Below, in pieces: positions 1 to 7,278 of a DNA stretch of 42,723 bases. The notes below the pieces were generated by a model. That model had not been told where the DNA came from. It did not search any database and saw only the letters and a program-made list of their open reading frames with translations. Positions within the stretch are counted from its first letter, which is position 1, and each line of letters begins with the position of its first letter. The translations under genes were made by a program, and so were the position numbers. This DNA is from Paracoccaceae bacterium (lineage in GTDB: Bacteria; Pseudomonadota; Alphaproteobacteria; Rhodobacterales; Rhodobacteraceae), in NCBI GenBank assembly GCA_024226455.1, contig JAAELR010000170.1, forward strand, positions 1 through 42,723, in the 5' to 3' direction.

Positions 1-139
1 ATTCCGAAGTTTCCTCGTGCACCCAATTTTGCCCCATGCCCGCACCTGTTTGATTGAAGGTGCCAGAGAACGAATCACGAAAGATTCCTCGTGATCAAGC
101 CAAAAAAAATTGGAGGTAAATACTTGTGGGTAACTTCAA
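1..139. other. AT-richer edge segment without a recognisable gene
   Basis: This stretch is visibly richer in A and T than the rest of the window and encodes nothing I recognise. It holds an inverted repeat, ATCACGA at 74-80 against TCGTGAT at 89-95. It also holds a direct repeat TTCCTCGTG at 11-19 and 85-93. The dimethylargininase-like reading frame to its right stops resembling its family near position 140, so this segment may be the end of an inserted or rearranged piece. No transposase or clear terminal repeat is visible, and the window ends here, so its nature cannot be settled. Confidence 0.4.
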
Positions 140-313
140 GTCGAGCAGGACGACCTTTATGCCCGCCCCGCGCAGCGCGTCCACGTAAGCGGCATGGTCG
201 CGGGCGAACCTAGCCGGGTCCGGGTCGCCGGTATCGACAGAGCGCAGGCCGACGGCCAGATCGGGGCCGGGCCGGCGGCAGACCGCATGAGTGAAGTCGC
301 AGGGATAGAGCAT
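140..313 (-). pseudogene. 5' fragment of a dimethylargininase (DDAH)-like gene
   Basis: Translation from the ATG at 311-313 gives MLYPCDFTHAVCRRPGPD, followed by a segment ending GAGIKVVLLD. This matches the N-terminal strand and helix of the N,N-dimethylarginine dimethylaminohydrolase family, where FTHALCRRP-like and DGLR-like segments precede a long catalytic domain. Only about 58 residues are family-like. The frame then runs into unrelated sequence (LKLPTSIYLQFFLA) and stops near 95. The catalytic Cys, His and acidic residues are all missing, so the product cannot be an active hydrolase. The break coincides with a change to AT-richer sequence at the left edge. The assignment rests on a short match; the truncation itself is clear. 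Confidence 0.55.
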
Positions 314-378
314 TGGCGCGCGGGTCCGGTGCAGTGACGCACCAGCCCTAGCCAATCTGGCCGTGAAACGGAAGCTGG

Positions 379-999
379 CTATTCTGCCGGCGTGATACGG
401 AATGCACCGATGCGGTCGATCAGGTCGCGCATCTGGTCGCGGGTCAATGGCCAGGATGCCTTGTCGGCGATCGAAAAGGCCGCGCCGCGCTTGTGGTAGT
501 AGTGCTTGACCAGCGTCCCGCCGAGCATCCGGTAATGCATCACCGCAATCTCTCCGGTGCCCGGGTCGGACTGGTAGGACGGGCAGAACAACACGAACAG
601 TTGGGCCTGCTGCTCTTCGGCGATGGCGGTGAACTGGGCGCCGTCGCAGCTATCGCCATAGAGCCGGATGACGCCGTTTCGATAGTCTTCCGCCGTGCCC
701 TGCAAAGGGGTCTCGGCCATGATTGCGAATAGTTCGTTCCACGCCTCAAAGCTTTGCCCCTTGGGGATCAGCTCCCAGATGAACACATCCGTTCCGTCCG
801 CACCCTTGCCCTGCTTGCGCGACAACTCGCTGGTCGCGGCGATATCGGCGCCGGCGCTCCATGGCGGCGGCTGCAGGACCGATACCACGTCAAAGGTGCG
901 CATGGTGGCGGTGACGTCCGGGGTCTGGGCCTGGGCGGCGTGGATCAGGGCAGAGGCGACCAGCGCCGCAGATGTGAGCAGGGGTCGCAAGAGCCTCAT
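379..999 (-). CDS. secreted protein of unknown function, about 206 aa
   Basis: The first 25 residues form a classical Sec signal peptide: MRLLRP, a hydrophobic stretch, then an Ala-x-Ala site (AAQAQ), so export to the periplasm is expected. The mature part has two cysteines (GDSCDGAQ and VLFCPSYQ) about 26 residues apart, which could form a disulfide. It is rich in aromatic and acidic residues. I do not recognise the family. It starts 9 bp downstream of the purF stop on the same strand, so it is probably co-transcribed with purF or follows it closely. Nothing in the sequence ties it to purine synthesis. Reading-frame quality is good and no competing ORF looks real. Confidence 0.75.
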   Translation of the reverse strand: MRLLRPLLTSAALVASALIHAAQAQTPDVTATMRTFDVVSVLQPPPWSAGADIAATSELSRKQGKGADGTDVFIWELIPKGQSFEAWNELFAIMAETPLQGTAEDYRNGVIRLYGDSCDGAQFTAIAEEQQAQLFVLFCPSYQSDPGTGEIAVMHYRMLGGTLVKHYYHKRGAAFSIADKASWPLTRDQMRDLIDRIGAFRITPAE

Positions 1000-1008
1000 G
1001 AGATCCTC

Positions 1009-2523
1009 CTATTCAGCGGCCTTCAGTTCGAATCCCTTTTCGATCATGTCAGCCGGTTCCACCGGATACTCACCCGAAAAACAGGCGTCGCAATACTGCG
1101 GGTGCGTGGCGTTGCGGCCCCGGGCCTCGCCAACGGCAAGGTAGAGACCGTCGAGCGATATGAACTTCAGCGAGTCCACCGCCAGGTGTTCGCACATCTC
1201 GTCTTCGGACATGGTCGCGGCCAGCAGTTTCTCGCGCTGCGGCGTGTCGACGCCATAAAAACAGGGCCATGCGGTCGGAGGGCTGGCGATGCGGAAATGC
1301 ACCTCGGCGGCCCCGGCATCGAGGATCATTTCCTTGATCTTGCGGCTGGTGGTGCCGCGCACCACCGAATCGTCGACCAAGATCACCCGCTTGCCGCGGA
1401 TCAGCGCGCGGTTGACGTTCAGCTTCAGCCGCACGCCCATGTTGCGGATCTGTTCGGTGGGCTCGATGAAAGTGCGGCCCATATACTGGTTGCGGATGAT
1501 CCCCATGCCAAAGGGAATGCCGCTTTCATGGGCGAAACCGATGGCCGCGGGCGTGCCTGAATCGGGCACCGGGCAGACCAGATCGGCATCGACCGGTGCC
1601 TCGCGGGCCAGCTCCACGCCTATCTGGCGGCGCGTGGTATAGACCGACTGGCCGCCCAGAATGCTGTCGGGGCGGCTGAAATAGACATGCTCGAAGATGC
1701 AAAAGCGCGGGTTGCGTTTCTCGAAAGGCCAGAAGCTTTCGACGCCGTCTTTGGTGATGACCACCATCTCGCCCGGCTTTATCTCGCGCTCGAACTCGGC
1801 GCCGATGATGTCCAGCGCGCAGGTTTCCGAGGCCAGCGCCCAGCCCCCGTTCTTCTCAGAGCCGACCTTGCCCAGCATCAGGGGCCGCACGCCCAGCGGA
1901 TCACGCACGCCGATCAGCTTGGTGCGGGTCATGGCGACGATGGAAAACGCGCCTTCGACCCGGCGCAGCGCGTCTTTCATGCGCTCGGGGATGTTGCGCT
2001 GCAGGGAGCGCGCCATCAGGTGGATGATGCATTCGCTGTCGGATTGCGATTGAAAGATCGACCCACGGTCGATCAGTTCGCGGCGCAGCGCGTCGGCGTT
2101 GGTGATGTTGCCATTATGGGCAATCGCCGCACCGCCCATGGAGAACTCGCCAAAGAACGGCTGCACGTCGCGGATCTGGGTGGTGCCCTTGGTGCCGGCG
2201 GTGGAATAGCGCACATGGCCGATCGACAGCGAGCCCGGCAGATGCGCCATCAGCGACTGTTTGGTGAAATTGTCGCGCACATAGCCGAAGCGGCGCTCGG
2301 TGTGGAAACCGGTGGCGGGGTCGTGGCTGACAATGCCGCCGGCCTCTTGCCCGCGATGCTGCAGGGCGTGCAGGCCCAGCGCCACGAAGTTGGCGGCCTC
2401 GGCAACGCCGATCACGCCGAATACGCCGCACTCTTCGCGCAGCTTGTCATCGTCAAGGGAACGTTCGAATGGGTGTCGGGGAAGCCGGTCGTCGACCGGG
2501 TAGGCCGGGGGCGTCACGCGCAT
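1009..2523 (-). CDS. purF: amidophosphoribosyltransferase PurF, [4Fe-4S] type
   Basis: PurF catalyses the first committed step of de novo purine synthesis, making phosphoribosylamine from PRPP and glutamine. The N-terminal Ntn glutaminase domain has its nucleophile at Cys32 (EECGVFG), preceded by a propeptide that must be removed. The PRPP-binding loop is RVILVDDSVVRGTT. Cysteines in NPRFCIFEHVYF, WPCFYG and YCDACFSGEYP correspond to the iron-sulfur ligands of the Bacillus-type enzyme. I chose the ATG at 2521-2523, giving 504 aa, because AGGAG lies 11 bp upstream. An upstream GTG at 2595 would add 24 unconserved residues. The gene lies downstream of radA and cvpA on the same strand, a known neighbourhood for purF, with a 340-bp gap that may contain its own promoter. 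Confidence 0.97.
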   Translation of the reverse strand: MRVTPPAYPVDDRLPRHPFERSLDDDKLREECGVFGVIGVAEAANFVALGLHALQHRGQEAGGIVSHDPATGFHTERRFGYVRDNFTKQSLMAHLPGSLSIGHVRYSTAGTKGTTQIRDVQPFFGEFSMGGAAIAHNGNITNADALRRELIDRGSIFQSQSDSECIIHLMARSLQRNIPERMKDALRRVEGAFSIVAMTRTKLIGVRDPLGVRPLMLGKVGSEKNGGWALASETCALDIIGAEFEREIKPGEMVVITKDGVESFWPFEKRNPRFCIFEHVYFSRPDSILGGQSVYTTRRQIGVELAREAPVDADLVCPVPDSGTPAAIGFAHESGIPFGMGIIRNQYMGRTFIEPTEQIRNMGVRLKLNVNRALIRGKRVILVDDSVVRGTTSRKIKEMILDAGAAEVHFRIASPPTAWPCFYGVDTPQREKLLAATMSEDEMCEHLAVDSLKFISLDGLYLAVGEARGRNATHPQYCDACFSGEYPVEPADMIEKGFELKAAE

Positions 2524-2863
2524 CTTGGGCGGGGCTCCTAGTCCGTCTCGTGTGGCAGTTGGACCCCACATAGGCCGGATTGCCCCCCTTGTCACGAAAG
2601 GATCACGGATTGTCGCCGTTTGTGTTCGTCATGCTTTCACTCACCATGCCGGCAAAGCAATCTGCGGGCGCCATCAGAGCCTGATTGGCTCGGTGTCGGC
2701 GTGTGTCGGCGTGTGGCGGCGCCCTATTGGTGATGTCTGCGCATCTGTTCCTGCCGGGCGCGACGCAGGAGGAAAGGGACGGCATTGTCGAAATGCAGAT
2801 GGGTTCCACCGCCCCGGCCCGAAAGACAGACCTTGCAGAGCGCGAGCTGCCTTGACCCGAGGT
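2524..2863. other. 340-bp intergenic region between cvpA and purF
   Basis: No supported gene lies here; a 68-codon minus-strand frame has no family character. The region holds a three-copy 10-bp tandem repeat (unit GTGTGTCGGC with variants) at 2691-2720. Next to it is an interrupted inverted repeat, ATCAG at 2673-2677 against CTGAT at 2681-2685, flanked by GCC and GGC. On the minus strand these precede purF by roughly 150-200 bp and could form part of its 5' control region or the end of the cvpA transcript. I cannot identify a convincing -35/-10 pair. Confidence 0.4.
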
Positions 2864-3418
2864 TCAGCCGCCGCAATCGCCCACAAGCTGTTCGTAACGC
2901 TGGACAATCCAGCTTGGCGCGTCGTCCGGGATCTGCTGGTCGATGGAGTCTTTGACGCTGTTGAAGATCTTGTTGGTGCGGCTGTTGTCGATCATCGGCA
3001 CCGCCTCGTTGACCACCACGCGGTCATAGACCACCAGCGCCACGGCCACCAGCAAAAGGCCGCGCAGCACGCCGAAGAAGAACCCCAGCCCCTGGTCGAT
3101 ACCGCCCAGCGCCGAGCGTTGCACGACGGAGGCAAAGAGAGGCGTGAAGATCGACACCACCACCAGGGCGATGGCGAAGACCGCGGCGAAGGCGGCGATG
3201 ATCGCCAGTTCGCAGCTGTCCTTCAGGTAGTCGCCGACAAAGGGGATCTCCTTGACCAGCGGCACCGCCTTGGGGGCGAAGAGAAAGGCCACGATGGCCG
3301 CGACGATCCAGCCCAGGATCGCCATCGTCTCGCGCACGAAGCCGCGCGAATAGGCCAGGACCGCCGAAATGATGATGACCACCGCCACCACGCCGTCAAT
3401 GATCGTGAAGCCTTCCAT
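2864..3418 (-). CDS. cvpA: CvpA family membrane protein
   Basis: The protein is an inner-membrane member of the colicin V production (CvpA) family. It begins MEGFTIIDGVVAVVIII, where the family-typical FTxxD motif is followed by four hydrophobic segments at roughly residues 5-24, 32-50, 68-92 and 108-130. It ends in a soluble tail with an SWIVQRYEQL-like region. I prefer the ATG at 3416-3418, giving 184 aa, because it has GGAGAG upstream. The alternative TTG at 3454 would overlap the radA stop and add 12 unconserved residues. The gene follows radA by 32 bp and precedes purF, an arrangement seen in many bacteria. The molecular function of CvpA is not firmly known; links to colicin V export and envelope stability are reported for the family. 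Confidence 0.92.
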   Translation of the reverse strand: MEGFTIIDGVVAVVIIISAVLAYSRGFVRETMAILGWIVAAIVAFLFAPKAVPLVKEIPFVGDYLKDSCELAIIAAFAAVFAIALVVVSIFTPLFASVVQRSALGGIDQGLGFFFGVLRGLLLVAVALVVYDRVVVNEAVPMIDNSRTNKIFNSVKDSIDQQIPDDAPSWIVQRYEQLVGDCGG

Positions 3419-3450
3419 GTCCGCTCTCCGTTGCTCGTCCGGGCGACACT

Positions 3451-4815
3451 TCAACCCGCTCCGAAAATCTCGCCTACTACCTGGGTCAGATCAGCCATCT
3501 GCCTGATCGCCAGCCCCGATCCGCTACCCGTCTTGCTCCGGCTCGGAGCGACTGCGGTTGTGAAACCAAGTTTTCCGGCCTCTTTCAACCTGTTTTCTGT
3601 CTGGCTCACCGGTCGCAGGGCCCCTGATAGGCTAATCTCGCCGAAAACGACAGTGTGGGGGTCGAGCGCGGTGTCCTCGCGGGCGGAAAGTAGCGCCGTG
3701 GCCACAGCCAGATCGGCGGCGGGTTCGGTGATCTTCATGCCTCCGGCCACATTGAGATAGACGTCCAGGCCTGCGAACGGAATGCCGCATCTGGATTCCA
3801 GCACCGCCAGAATCATCGCCAGCCGCCCGCCGTCCCAGCCCACCACGGTGCGGCGCGGCTGGGAATGCGGGCTGGGTGCCACCAGGGCCTGAAACTCGAC
3901 CAGAACCGGTCGCGTGCCCTCGATGCCGGCGAACACCACAGAGCCCGGCGCGGGGTTGTCCCGTTCGCTTAGGAATAGCGCGGAAGGGTTTGAAACTTCA
4001 GCCAAACCTGCGTCGGTCATCTCGAACACGCCGATCTCGTCGGCGGGGCCGAAACGGTTCTTGACGGCACGCAGGATACGGAACTGATGGCCGCGCTCGC
4101 CCTCGAAATAAAGCACCGTGTCGACCATGTGTTCGACCACGCGGGGGCCGGCGATCTGGCCCTCTTTGGTGACGTGCCCGACCAGAACCACCGCGGTACC
4201 CTTACGCTTGGCGAATGTGGTCAGCTCATGGGCGGCGGCGCGGACCTGGCTGACAGAGCCCGGCGCGCTGTCGACATTGTCGGCCCACATGGTCTGAATC
4301 GAATCGATGATGGCAAGCTGGGGCGCTTCCGCCTCCAGGGTGGTCAGAATGTCGCGCAGGCTGGTCTCTGTCGCCAGCGACACCCTGGCATCCGCCAGCC
4401 CCAGCCGCCCGGCCCGCATGCGGATCTGGGCGCTGGCCTCCTCGCCGGAAATATAGAGCGCTTTCAACCCTTTGCGGGCGAAACTTGCGGCGGCCTGCAA
4501 AAGCAGCGTCGACTTGCCTATGCCCGGGTCGCCGCCCACCAGAATGGCGCTGGCGGGCACCAGCCCGCCGCCGAGCACCCGGTCCAGTTCGGCCAGCCCC
4601 GACCCGGTGCGGGGCGGCGGCGGTTCCTGGGTGGCCAGATCGGTCAGGCGGATGCGACTGCCGCGGGCGGCGCCCAGAGATTTCGTGGCCGGGCCGGTGG
4701 AAAGCGGCGCCTCTTCGGTGATGCTGTTCCATTCGCCGCAGGTCTCGCAGCGGCCCGACCACTTGGAATGGGCCGCGCCGCAGGCGGTGCAGGTGAAGGT
4801 GAGAGGCTTGGCCAT
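3451..4815 (-). CDS. radA: DNA repair protein RadA (Sms)
   Basis: RadA is a RecA-like ATPase that drives branch migration of recombination intermediates. The 454-aa protein shows the full family layout. A zinc finger (Cys9, Cys12, Cys23, Cys26) comes first. A Walker A motif GGDPGIGKS follows at about residues 94-102, with a DSIQT-type Walker B region after it. The diagnostic KNRFG motif comes next, and the C terminus is a Lon-protease-like domain. The start ATG at 4813-4815 gives MAKPLTFTCTACG, typical for the family. cvpA follows after 32 bp. Upstream, at 4937-4976, four helically phased GTCGGAC repeats could control this gene. Confidence 0.97.
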   Translation of the reverse strand: MAKPLTFTCTACGAAHSKWSGRCETCGEWNSITEEAPLSTGPATKSLGAARGSRIRLTDLATQEPPPPRTGSGLAELDRVLGGGLVPASAILVGGDPGIGKSTLLLQAAASFARKGLKALYISGEEASAQIRMRAGRLGLADARVSLATETSLRDILTTLEAEAPQLAIIDSIQTMWADNVDSAPGSVSQVRAAAHELTTFAKRKGTAVVLVGHVTKEGQIAGPRVVEHMVDTVLYFEGERGHQFRILRAVKNRFGPADEIGVFEMTDAGLAEVSNPSALFLSERDNPAPGSVVFAGIEGTRPVLVEFQALVAPSPHSQPRRTVVGWDGGRLAMILAVLESRCGIPFAGLDVYLNVAGGMKITEPAADLAVATALLSAREDTALDPHTVVFGEISLSGALRPVSQTENRLKEAGKLGFTTAVAPSRSKTGSGSGLAIRQMADLTQVVGEIFGAG

Positions 4816-4936
4816 GGCGCCCTAACTGCCCGTTCCGGGGACGCGGTGCAAGCGGCGGCGCATGGCGCCGGAACGACCGGTGCGGTGCCGGGGCGCGAAT
4901 CGGGGGTTAACGCCTTTGTTTCAAGGAAAGTCGGCT

Positions 4937-4976
4937 GTCGGACAATTGTCGGACATGCGTCGGACTTCCGTCGGAC
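4937..4976. promoter_or_regulatory. four GTCGGAC direct repeats at exact 11-bp spacing
   Basis: GTCGGAC occurs at 4937-4943, 4948-4954, 4959-4965 and 4970-4976, each copy separated by 4 bp. The first two are extended to the near-palindrome TGTCGGACA. A 7+4 layout with one unit per helical turn is typical of tandem sites for OmpR/PhoB-type response regulators, the Pho box being the best known example. The array lies 122-161 bp upstream of the radA start. The binding protein is unknown, and the motif is not one I can assign to a named regulator. Confidence 0.5.
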
Positions 4977-5117
4977 CCCTGCCGGTCGGTTCCCCATGGT
5001 TAACAGCGCGCGCGGGGGCGGGGTCGGCTGAGCAAGCCTGACCCGGCGGACCGGTGGCCAATGGTGTCCGGTCCTGCGGCTATCCCGGGCGCGCGCGCCA
5101 TCCCGAGGCTCGGGCGC

Positions 5118-5193
5118 GACCCTGGTTTCTCATCCATAGAGCTGCCCAATGCCGTTCGGCGTCAATCCGATGAGACGGGTCTCAGGTTCGGGG
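5118..5193. repeat. copy A of a 76-bp dispersed intergenic repeat
   Basis: Aligned without gaps to positions 25383-25458, this segment shows about 54 identical bases out of 76 by my count. The best conserved cores are GTCAATCC and TGAGACGGG. Both copies lie directly downstream of a minus-strand stop codon, here that of the DUF302 gene at 5201. In this copy TGAGAC and GTCTCA (minus strand) form a short inverted repeat that copy B does not keep. It could be a small mobile repeat or a conserved 3' element. Confidence 0.55.
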
Positions 5194-5200
5194 CCAGGGC

Positions 5201-5587
5201 TCAGATCGCGTCGACCACGTCCTGCAGCATGGCGCGCACCTGTCCCGCGACGCTCTTCAGGTCGTCATTGGGGATCGCGGCCATCGAGGCGACGGGGTCG
5301 ATGGCGCTGACCTCAATGCCGTCATCGGTTTCGCGCAGGATCACGTTGCACGGCAGCATGGCGCCGACGCGCGGCTCCATGCCGATCGCCTCCCACGCCA
5401 TGTTCGGGTTGCAGGCGCCGAGGATACGGTAGCCCGCCATATCCTTGTCGATCTTCTTTTTCATCGTGGCGGCAACGTCGATTTCGGTCAGCACGCCGAA
5501 ACCCTTGTCGGCGAGTGCCGTGCGGGTGCGGGTGCCGACCGCGTCGATATCGGCGCCGGCGATGATACGGTTCAGGGTATAGCTCAT
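5201..5587 (-). CDS. DUF302 domain protein
   Basis: The 128-aa product (MSYTLNRIIAGADIDAVGTR...) matches the DUF302 family: an N-terminal segment ending GFGVLTEIDVAATMKKK, the central YRILGACNP motif, and the MLPCNVILRE strand. Members are small cytosolic or periplasmic proteins of unknown biochemical role. Single cysteines sit in the GACNP and LPCNV motifs. I chose the ATG at 5585-5587, which has GGAGA upstream, over a frame extending to 5644. It is the last gene of the alr-mlaE-mlaF-pqiA-like block, 53 bp after its neighbour, and is directly followed by a dispersed repeat. Confidence 0.88.
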   Translation of the reverse strand: MSYTLNRIIAGADIDAVGTRTRTALADKGFGVLTEIDVAATMKKKIDKDMAGYRILGACNPNMAWEAIGMEPRVGAMLPCNVILRETDDGIEVSAIDPVASMAAIPNDDLKSVAGQVRAMLQDVVDAI

Positions 5588-5640
5588 GGGGGTGTCTCCG
5601 TCGTTGCTGTTGCCCAAGGTGGCGGTTGCAGCGCCAGAGA

Positions 5641-6090
5641 TCAAGCGGATCGTCCGAGGCGCCTTTGGCGCTCTGTCAGGGTCGAGATGGCCAGCGATGC
5701 CAGGATGCAGCCGGTGAAGAAATAGAGCCCCCAGGCGACTTCGACCGTGGCCAGCCCGACGCCCTTGACCACCACGATATAGAGCGCGATCAGGAACACA
5801 TCCGCCATGGCGAGCTTGCCCAGGATGTGCAGCGCCGGCAACAGGCGGGGGCTGGCGAGGCGGAAATGCACCAGGCCCAGGCCGATGGTCTTGAGATAGG
5901 GCGCAAAGAGGGCAAGAGCCGAGACCAGCAGCGCCAGCGCGACGTCAGAGGCCCAAAGCTCTTGCAGCCCCGAGATCACCGAGATTTCCGATAGCCCGAA
6001 CAGCGGCAGCAGCCCGGCGCGCATCAGCGGCGCGAACCAGGCGGCGGGGAACAGCAAGAGCAGCGACAGATTGAGAAGCTTCAGAACCAT
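5641..6090 (-). CDS. PqiA-like membrane protein
   Basis: The 149-aa protein resembles a single PqiA (paraquat-inducible protein A) domain. Four hydrophobic segments lie at about residues 3-22, 48-66, 94-112 and 120-138. The family-like stretch ADVFLIALYIVVVKG is followed by ATVEVAWGLYFFTG. PqiA proteins are inner-membrane partners of MCE lipid-transfer proteins. Standard PqiA has two such domains and about 400 residues, so this is a half-size form. It overlaps the upstream small membrane protein by 10 bp and sits in an operon with mlaE and mlaF homologues, which supports a role in envelope lipid handling. No MCE protein is encoded nearby. Confidence 0.8.
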   Translation of the reverse strand: MVLKLLNLSLLLLFPAAWFAPLMRAGLLPLFGLSEISVISGLQELWASDVALALLVSALALFAPYLKTIGLGLVHFRLASPRLLPALHILGKLAMADVFLIALYIVVVKGVGLATVEVAWGLYFFTGCILASLAISTLTERQRRLGRSA

Positions 6091-6413
6091 GAGCCCACCG
6101 TTACAACAGGTACAAGGCAGATGGGGAAGGCGAGCGGCTCGATCAAGAGCAGCCGTTTCGGTGCGGCGAGCGCGGCGCCGATGGCGGCGGCGAGGCCGAC
6201 CAGCATCAGGGCGACCTGCAGATAGGCGTTGACCGGCGCCAGCCAGGACCAGAGCGTGAGCGTGAGAAAGATGGAGGCAGCAGCAGTGCCAAGGGTGCGC
6301 GGCCAGCGCCCGCCGGTGGCGGCGCGGATCAGCGCGCCGCAGATCTGGGCAAGGACCAGGGCCAGCGGAGTGTGGGCGGCGAAGAGATGGAGGTCGATCA
6401 GCCGGGCAATCAC
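6081..6413 (-). CDS. small membrane protein of unknown function
   Basis: The 110-aa product contains three to four hydrophobic helices and little soluble sequence. I recognise no family motif. The likely start is the GTG at 6411-6413, which overlaps the mlaF stop in a GTGA arrangement, and the 3' end overlaps the PqiA-like gene by 10 bp. This strict coupling on both sides supports a real gene. A job alongside the PqiA-like protein, perhaps supplying missing membrane segments, is inference from position only. Confidence 0.7.
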   Translation of the reverse strand: MIARLIDLHLFAAHTPLALVLAQICGALIRAATGGRWPRTLGTAAASIFLTLTLWSWLAPVNAYLQVALMLVGLAAAIGAALAAPKRLLLIEPLAFPICLVPVVTVGSWF

Positions 6414-7156
6414 CGCACCGCCTCGATCGGGCCCTGTGCCGAGCCGGTGATGAACTGGGTCAGGTAGGGGTCGCCGCTGTCGTCCATTTCGGCCACCGGG
6501 CCGGTCCAGCGGATCTTGCCGTTGTGCAGCATGGCGACCTTGTCGGCGATGGCGCGCACCGATGACATGTCGTGGGTGATGGTCATGGCGGTGGCGCCCA
6601 TCTCGACCACGATCTCGCGGATCAGTTCGTTGATGACGCCGGCCATGATCGGGTCGAGCCCGGTTGTGGGCTCGTCGAAAAAGATGATTTCTGGCGCGGC
6701 GGCGATGGCGCGGGCCAGCCCGACGCGTTTTTGCATGCCACCGCTGAGTTCTGCGGGGAAAAGATCGGCCGTCTCGGGCGTCAGCCCGACGCGGCGCAGT
6801 TTCTCGATGGCGATCTCTCGGGCTTGCGCTTTTGGGCGTTTGAGCCGCCCCCGCAGCAGACGGAAGGCGACGTTTTGCCAGACGGTCAGCGAATCAAACA
6901 GCGCCCCGCCCTGAAACAGCATGCCGAAGCGGGCCAGGAAGGCGTCGCGCTCGGCGCGGGCCACGTCCTCGCCGTCGAGCAGGATCTGGCCCGTGTCGGG
7001 GCGGATCAGGCCAAGGATGCATTTCAGCGCCACGGATTTGCCGGTACCGGAGCCGCCGATGATCACCATGGATTCGCCCCGGGGGATGGTCAGCGTCACC
7101 CCGCGCAGCACCCTGTTGATGCCGAAAGCCTTGTGAACGTCGCGCATCTCGATCAT
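6410..7156 (-). CDS. mlaF: MlaF-like ABC transporter ATP-binding protein
   Basis: This 248-aa ATPase belongs to the MlaF/Ttg2A group, which powers phospholipid movement between the bacterial membranes. It shows Walker A GGSGTGKS at about residues 34-41, a Q-loop in MLFQGGALFDSLTVWQNV, the signature LSGGMQKRV, Walker B IIFFDEPTTGLDP and the H-loop histidine in TITHDM. The FQGGALFDSLTV segment is characteristic of the MlaF group. The ATG at 7154-7156 overlaps the end of a 41-codon ORF in an ATGA arrangement. The permease gene mlaE lies upstream, but no MlaD, MlaB or MlaC gene is present in the window. Confidence 0.93.
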   Translation of the reverse strand: MIEMRDVHKAFGINRVLRGVTLTIPRGESMVIIGGSGTGKSVALKCILGLIRPDTGQILLDGEDVARAERDAFLARFGMLFQGGALFDSLTVWQNVAFRLLRGRLKRPKAQAREIAIEKLRRVGLTPETADLFPAELSGGMQKRVGLARAIAAAPEIIFFDEPTTGLDPIMAGVINELIREIVVEMGATAMTITHDMSSVRAIADKVAMLHNGKIRWTGPVAEMDDSGDPYLTQFITGSAQGPIEAVR

Positions 7157-7278
7157 TGGCGGCCTCTGGGGATACCGCGGGAGGTGCGCTCGTCGAGCCC
7201 TTGCGGGCTCTTCTCGCTGGCGGGCGCGCCCGGGGCCGCGAGGACGGCAGAGTGGTTGCTGGTGCCGGTGGCCCGCAT
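7153..7278 (-). CDS. 41-codon ORF bridging mlaE and mlaF, uncertain
   Basis: An ATG at 7276-7278 overlaps the mlaE stop (TGATG). The frame runs 41 codons to a TGA that overlaps the mlaF ATG (ATGA). The product begins [20 protein letters not shown] and ends SRGIPRGRQ, with no membrane segment and no known motif. Its middle, SEKSPQGLDERT, resembles the peptide read from the minus strand of the palindromic element in uvrA ([11 protein letters not shown]). The frame probably exists because a palindromic repeat landed between two coupled genes while keeping translation continuous. Whether the peptide is stable or useful is unknown. Confidence 0.3.
   Translation of the reverse strand: MRATGTSNHSAVLAAPGAPASEKSPQGLDERTSRGIPRGRQ
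7188..7225. repeat. degenerate copy of the uvrA palindromic element
   Basis: The plus strand reads GCTCGTC (7188-7194), GAGCCC-ttgc-GGGCTC (7195-7210), then TTCTCGC followed by GGCGGGC. The intact element in uvrA reads GCTCATC, AAGCCC-tgac-GGGCTT and TCCTCGCC in the same order with the same spacing. Over the first 33 bases about 25 agree. The first hairpin is perfect here (6-bp stem, 4-nt loop). The second hairpin is damaged, and the far half, including the closing arm, is not recognisable. It lies in the 121-bp gap between mlaE and mlaF. Confidence 0.6.

Larger units (their letters stand above)
4816..5200. other. 385-bp intergenic region upstream of radA
   Basis: Both flanking genes are on the minus strand, so this region holds the radA promoter and the end of the DUF302 operon. 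I find no gene in it. It contains two notable elements, listed separately: four GTCGGAC repeats at 4937-4976 and one copy of a 76-bp dispersed repeat at 5118-5193. The rest, including the GC-rich stretch around 4985-5110, shows nothing I can name. Confidence 0.6.

Noticed and set aside
1687-2541. 284-codon plus-strand ORF antisense to purF
   Set aside because: It is a shadow frame caused by GC-rich codon structure; purF is certain on the other strand.
2524-2595. GTG start extending PurF by 24 residues
   Set aside because: The extra residues are unconserved, and the ATG at 2523 has a suitable AGGAG upstream.
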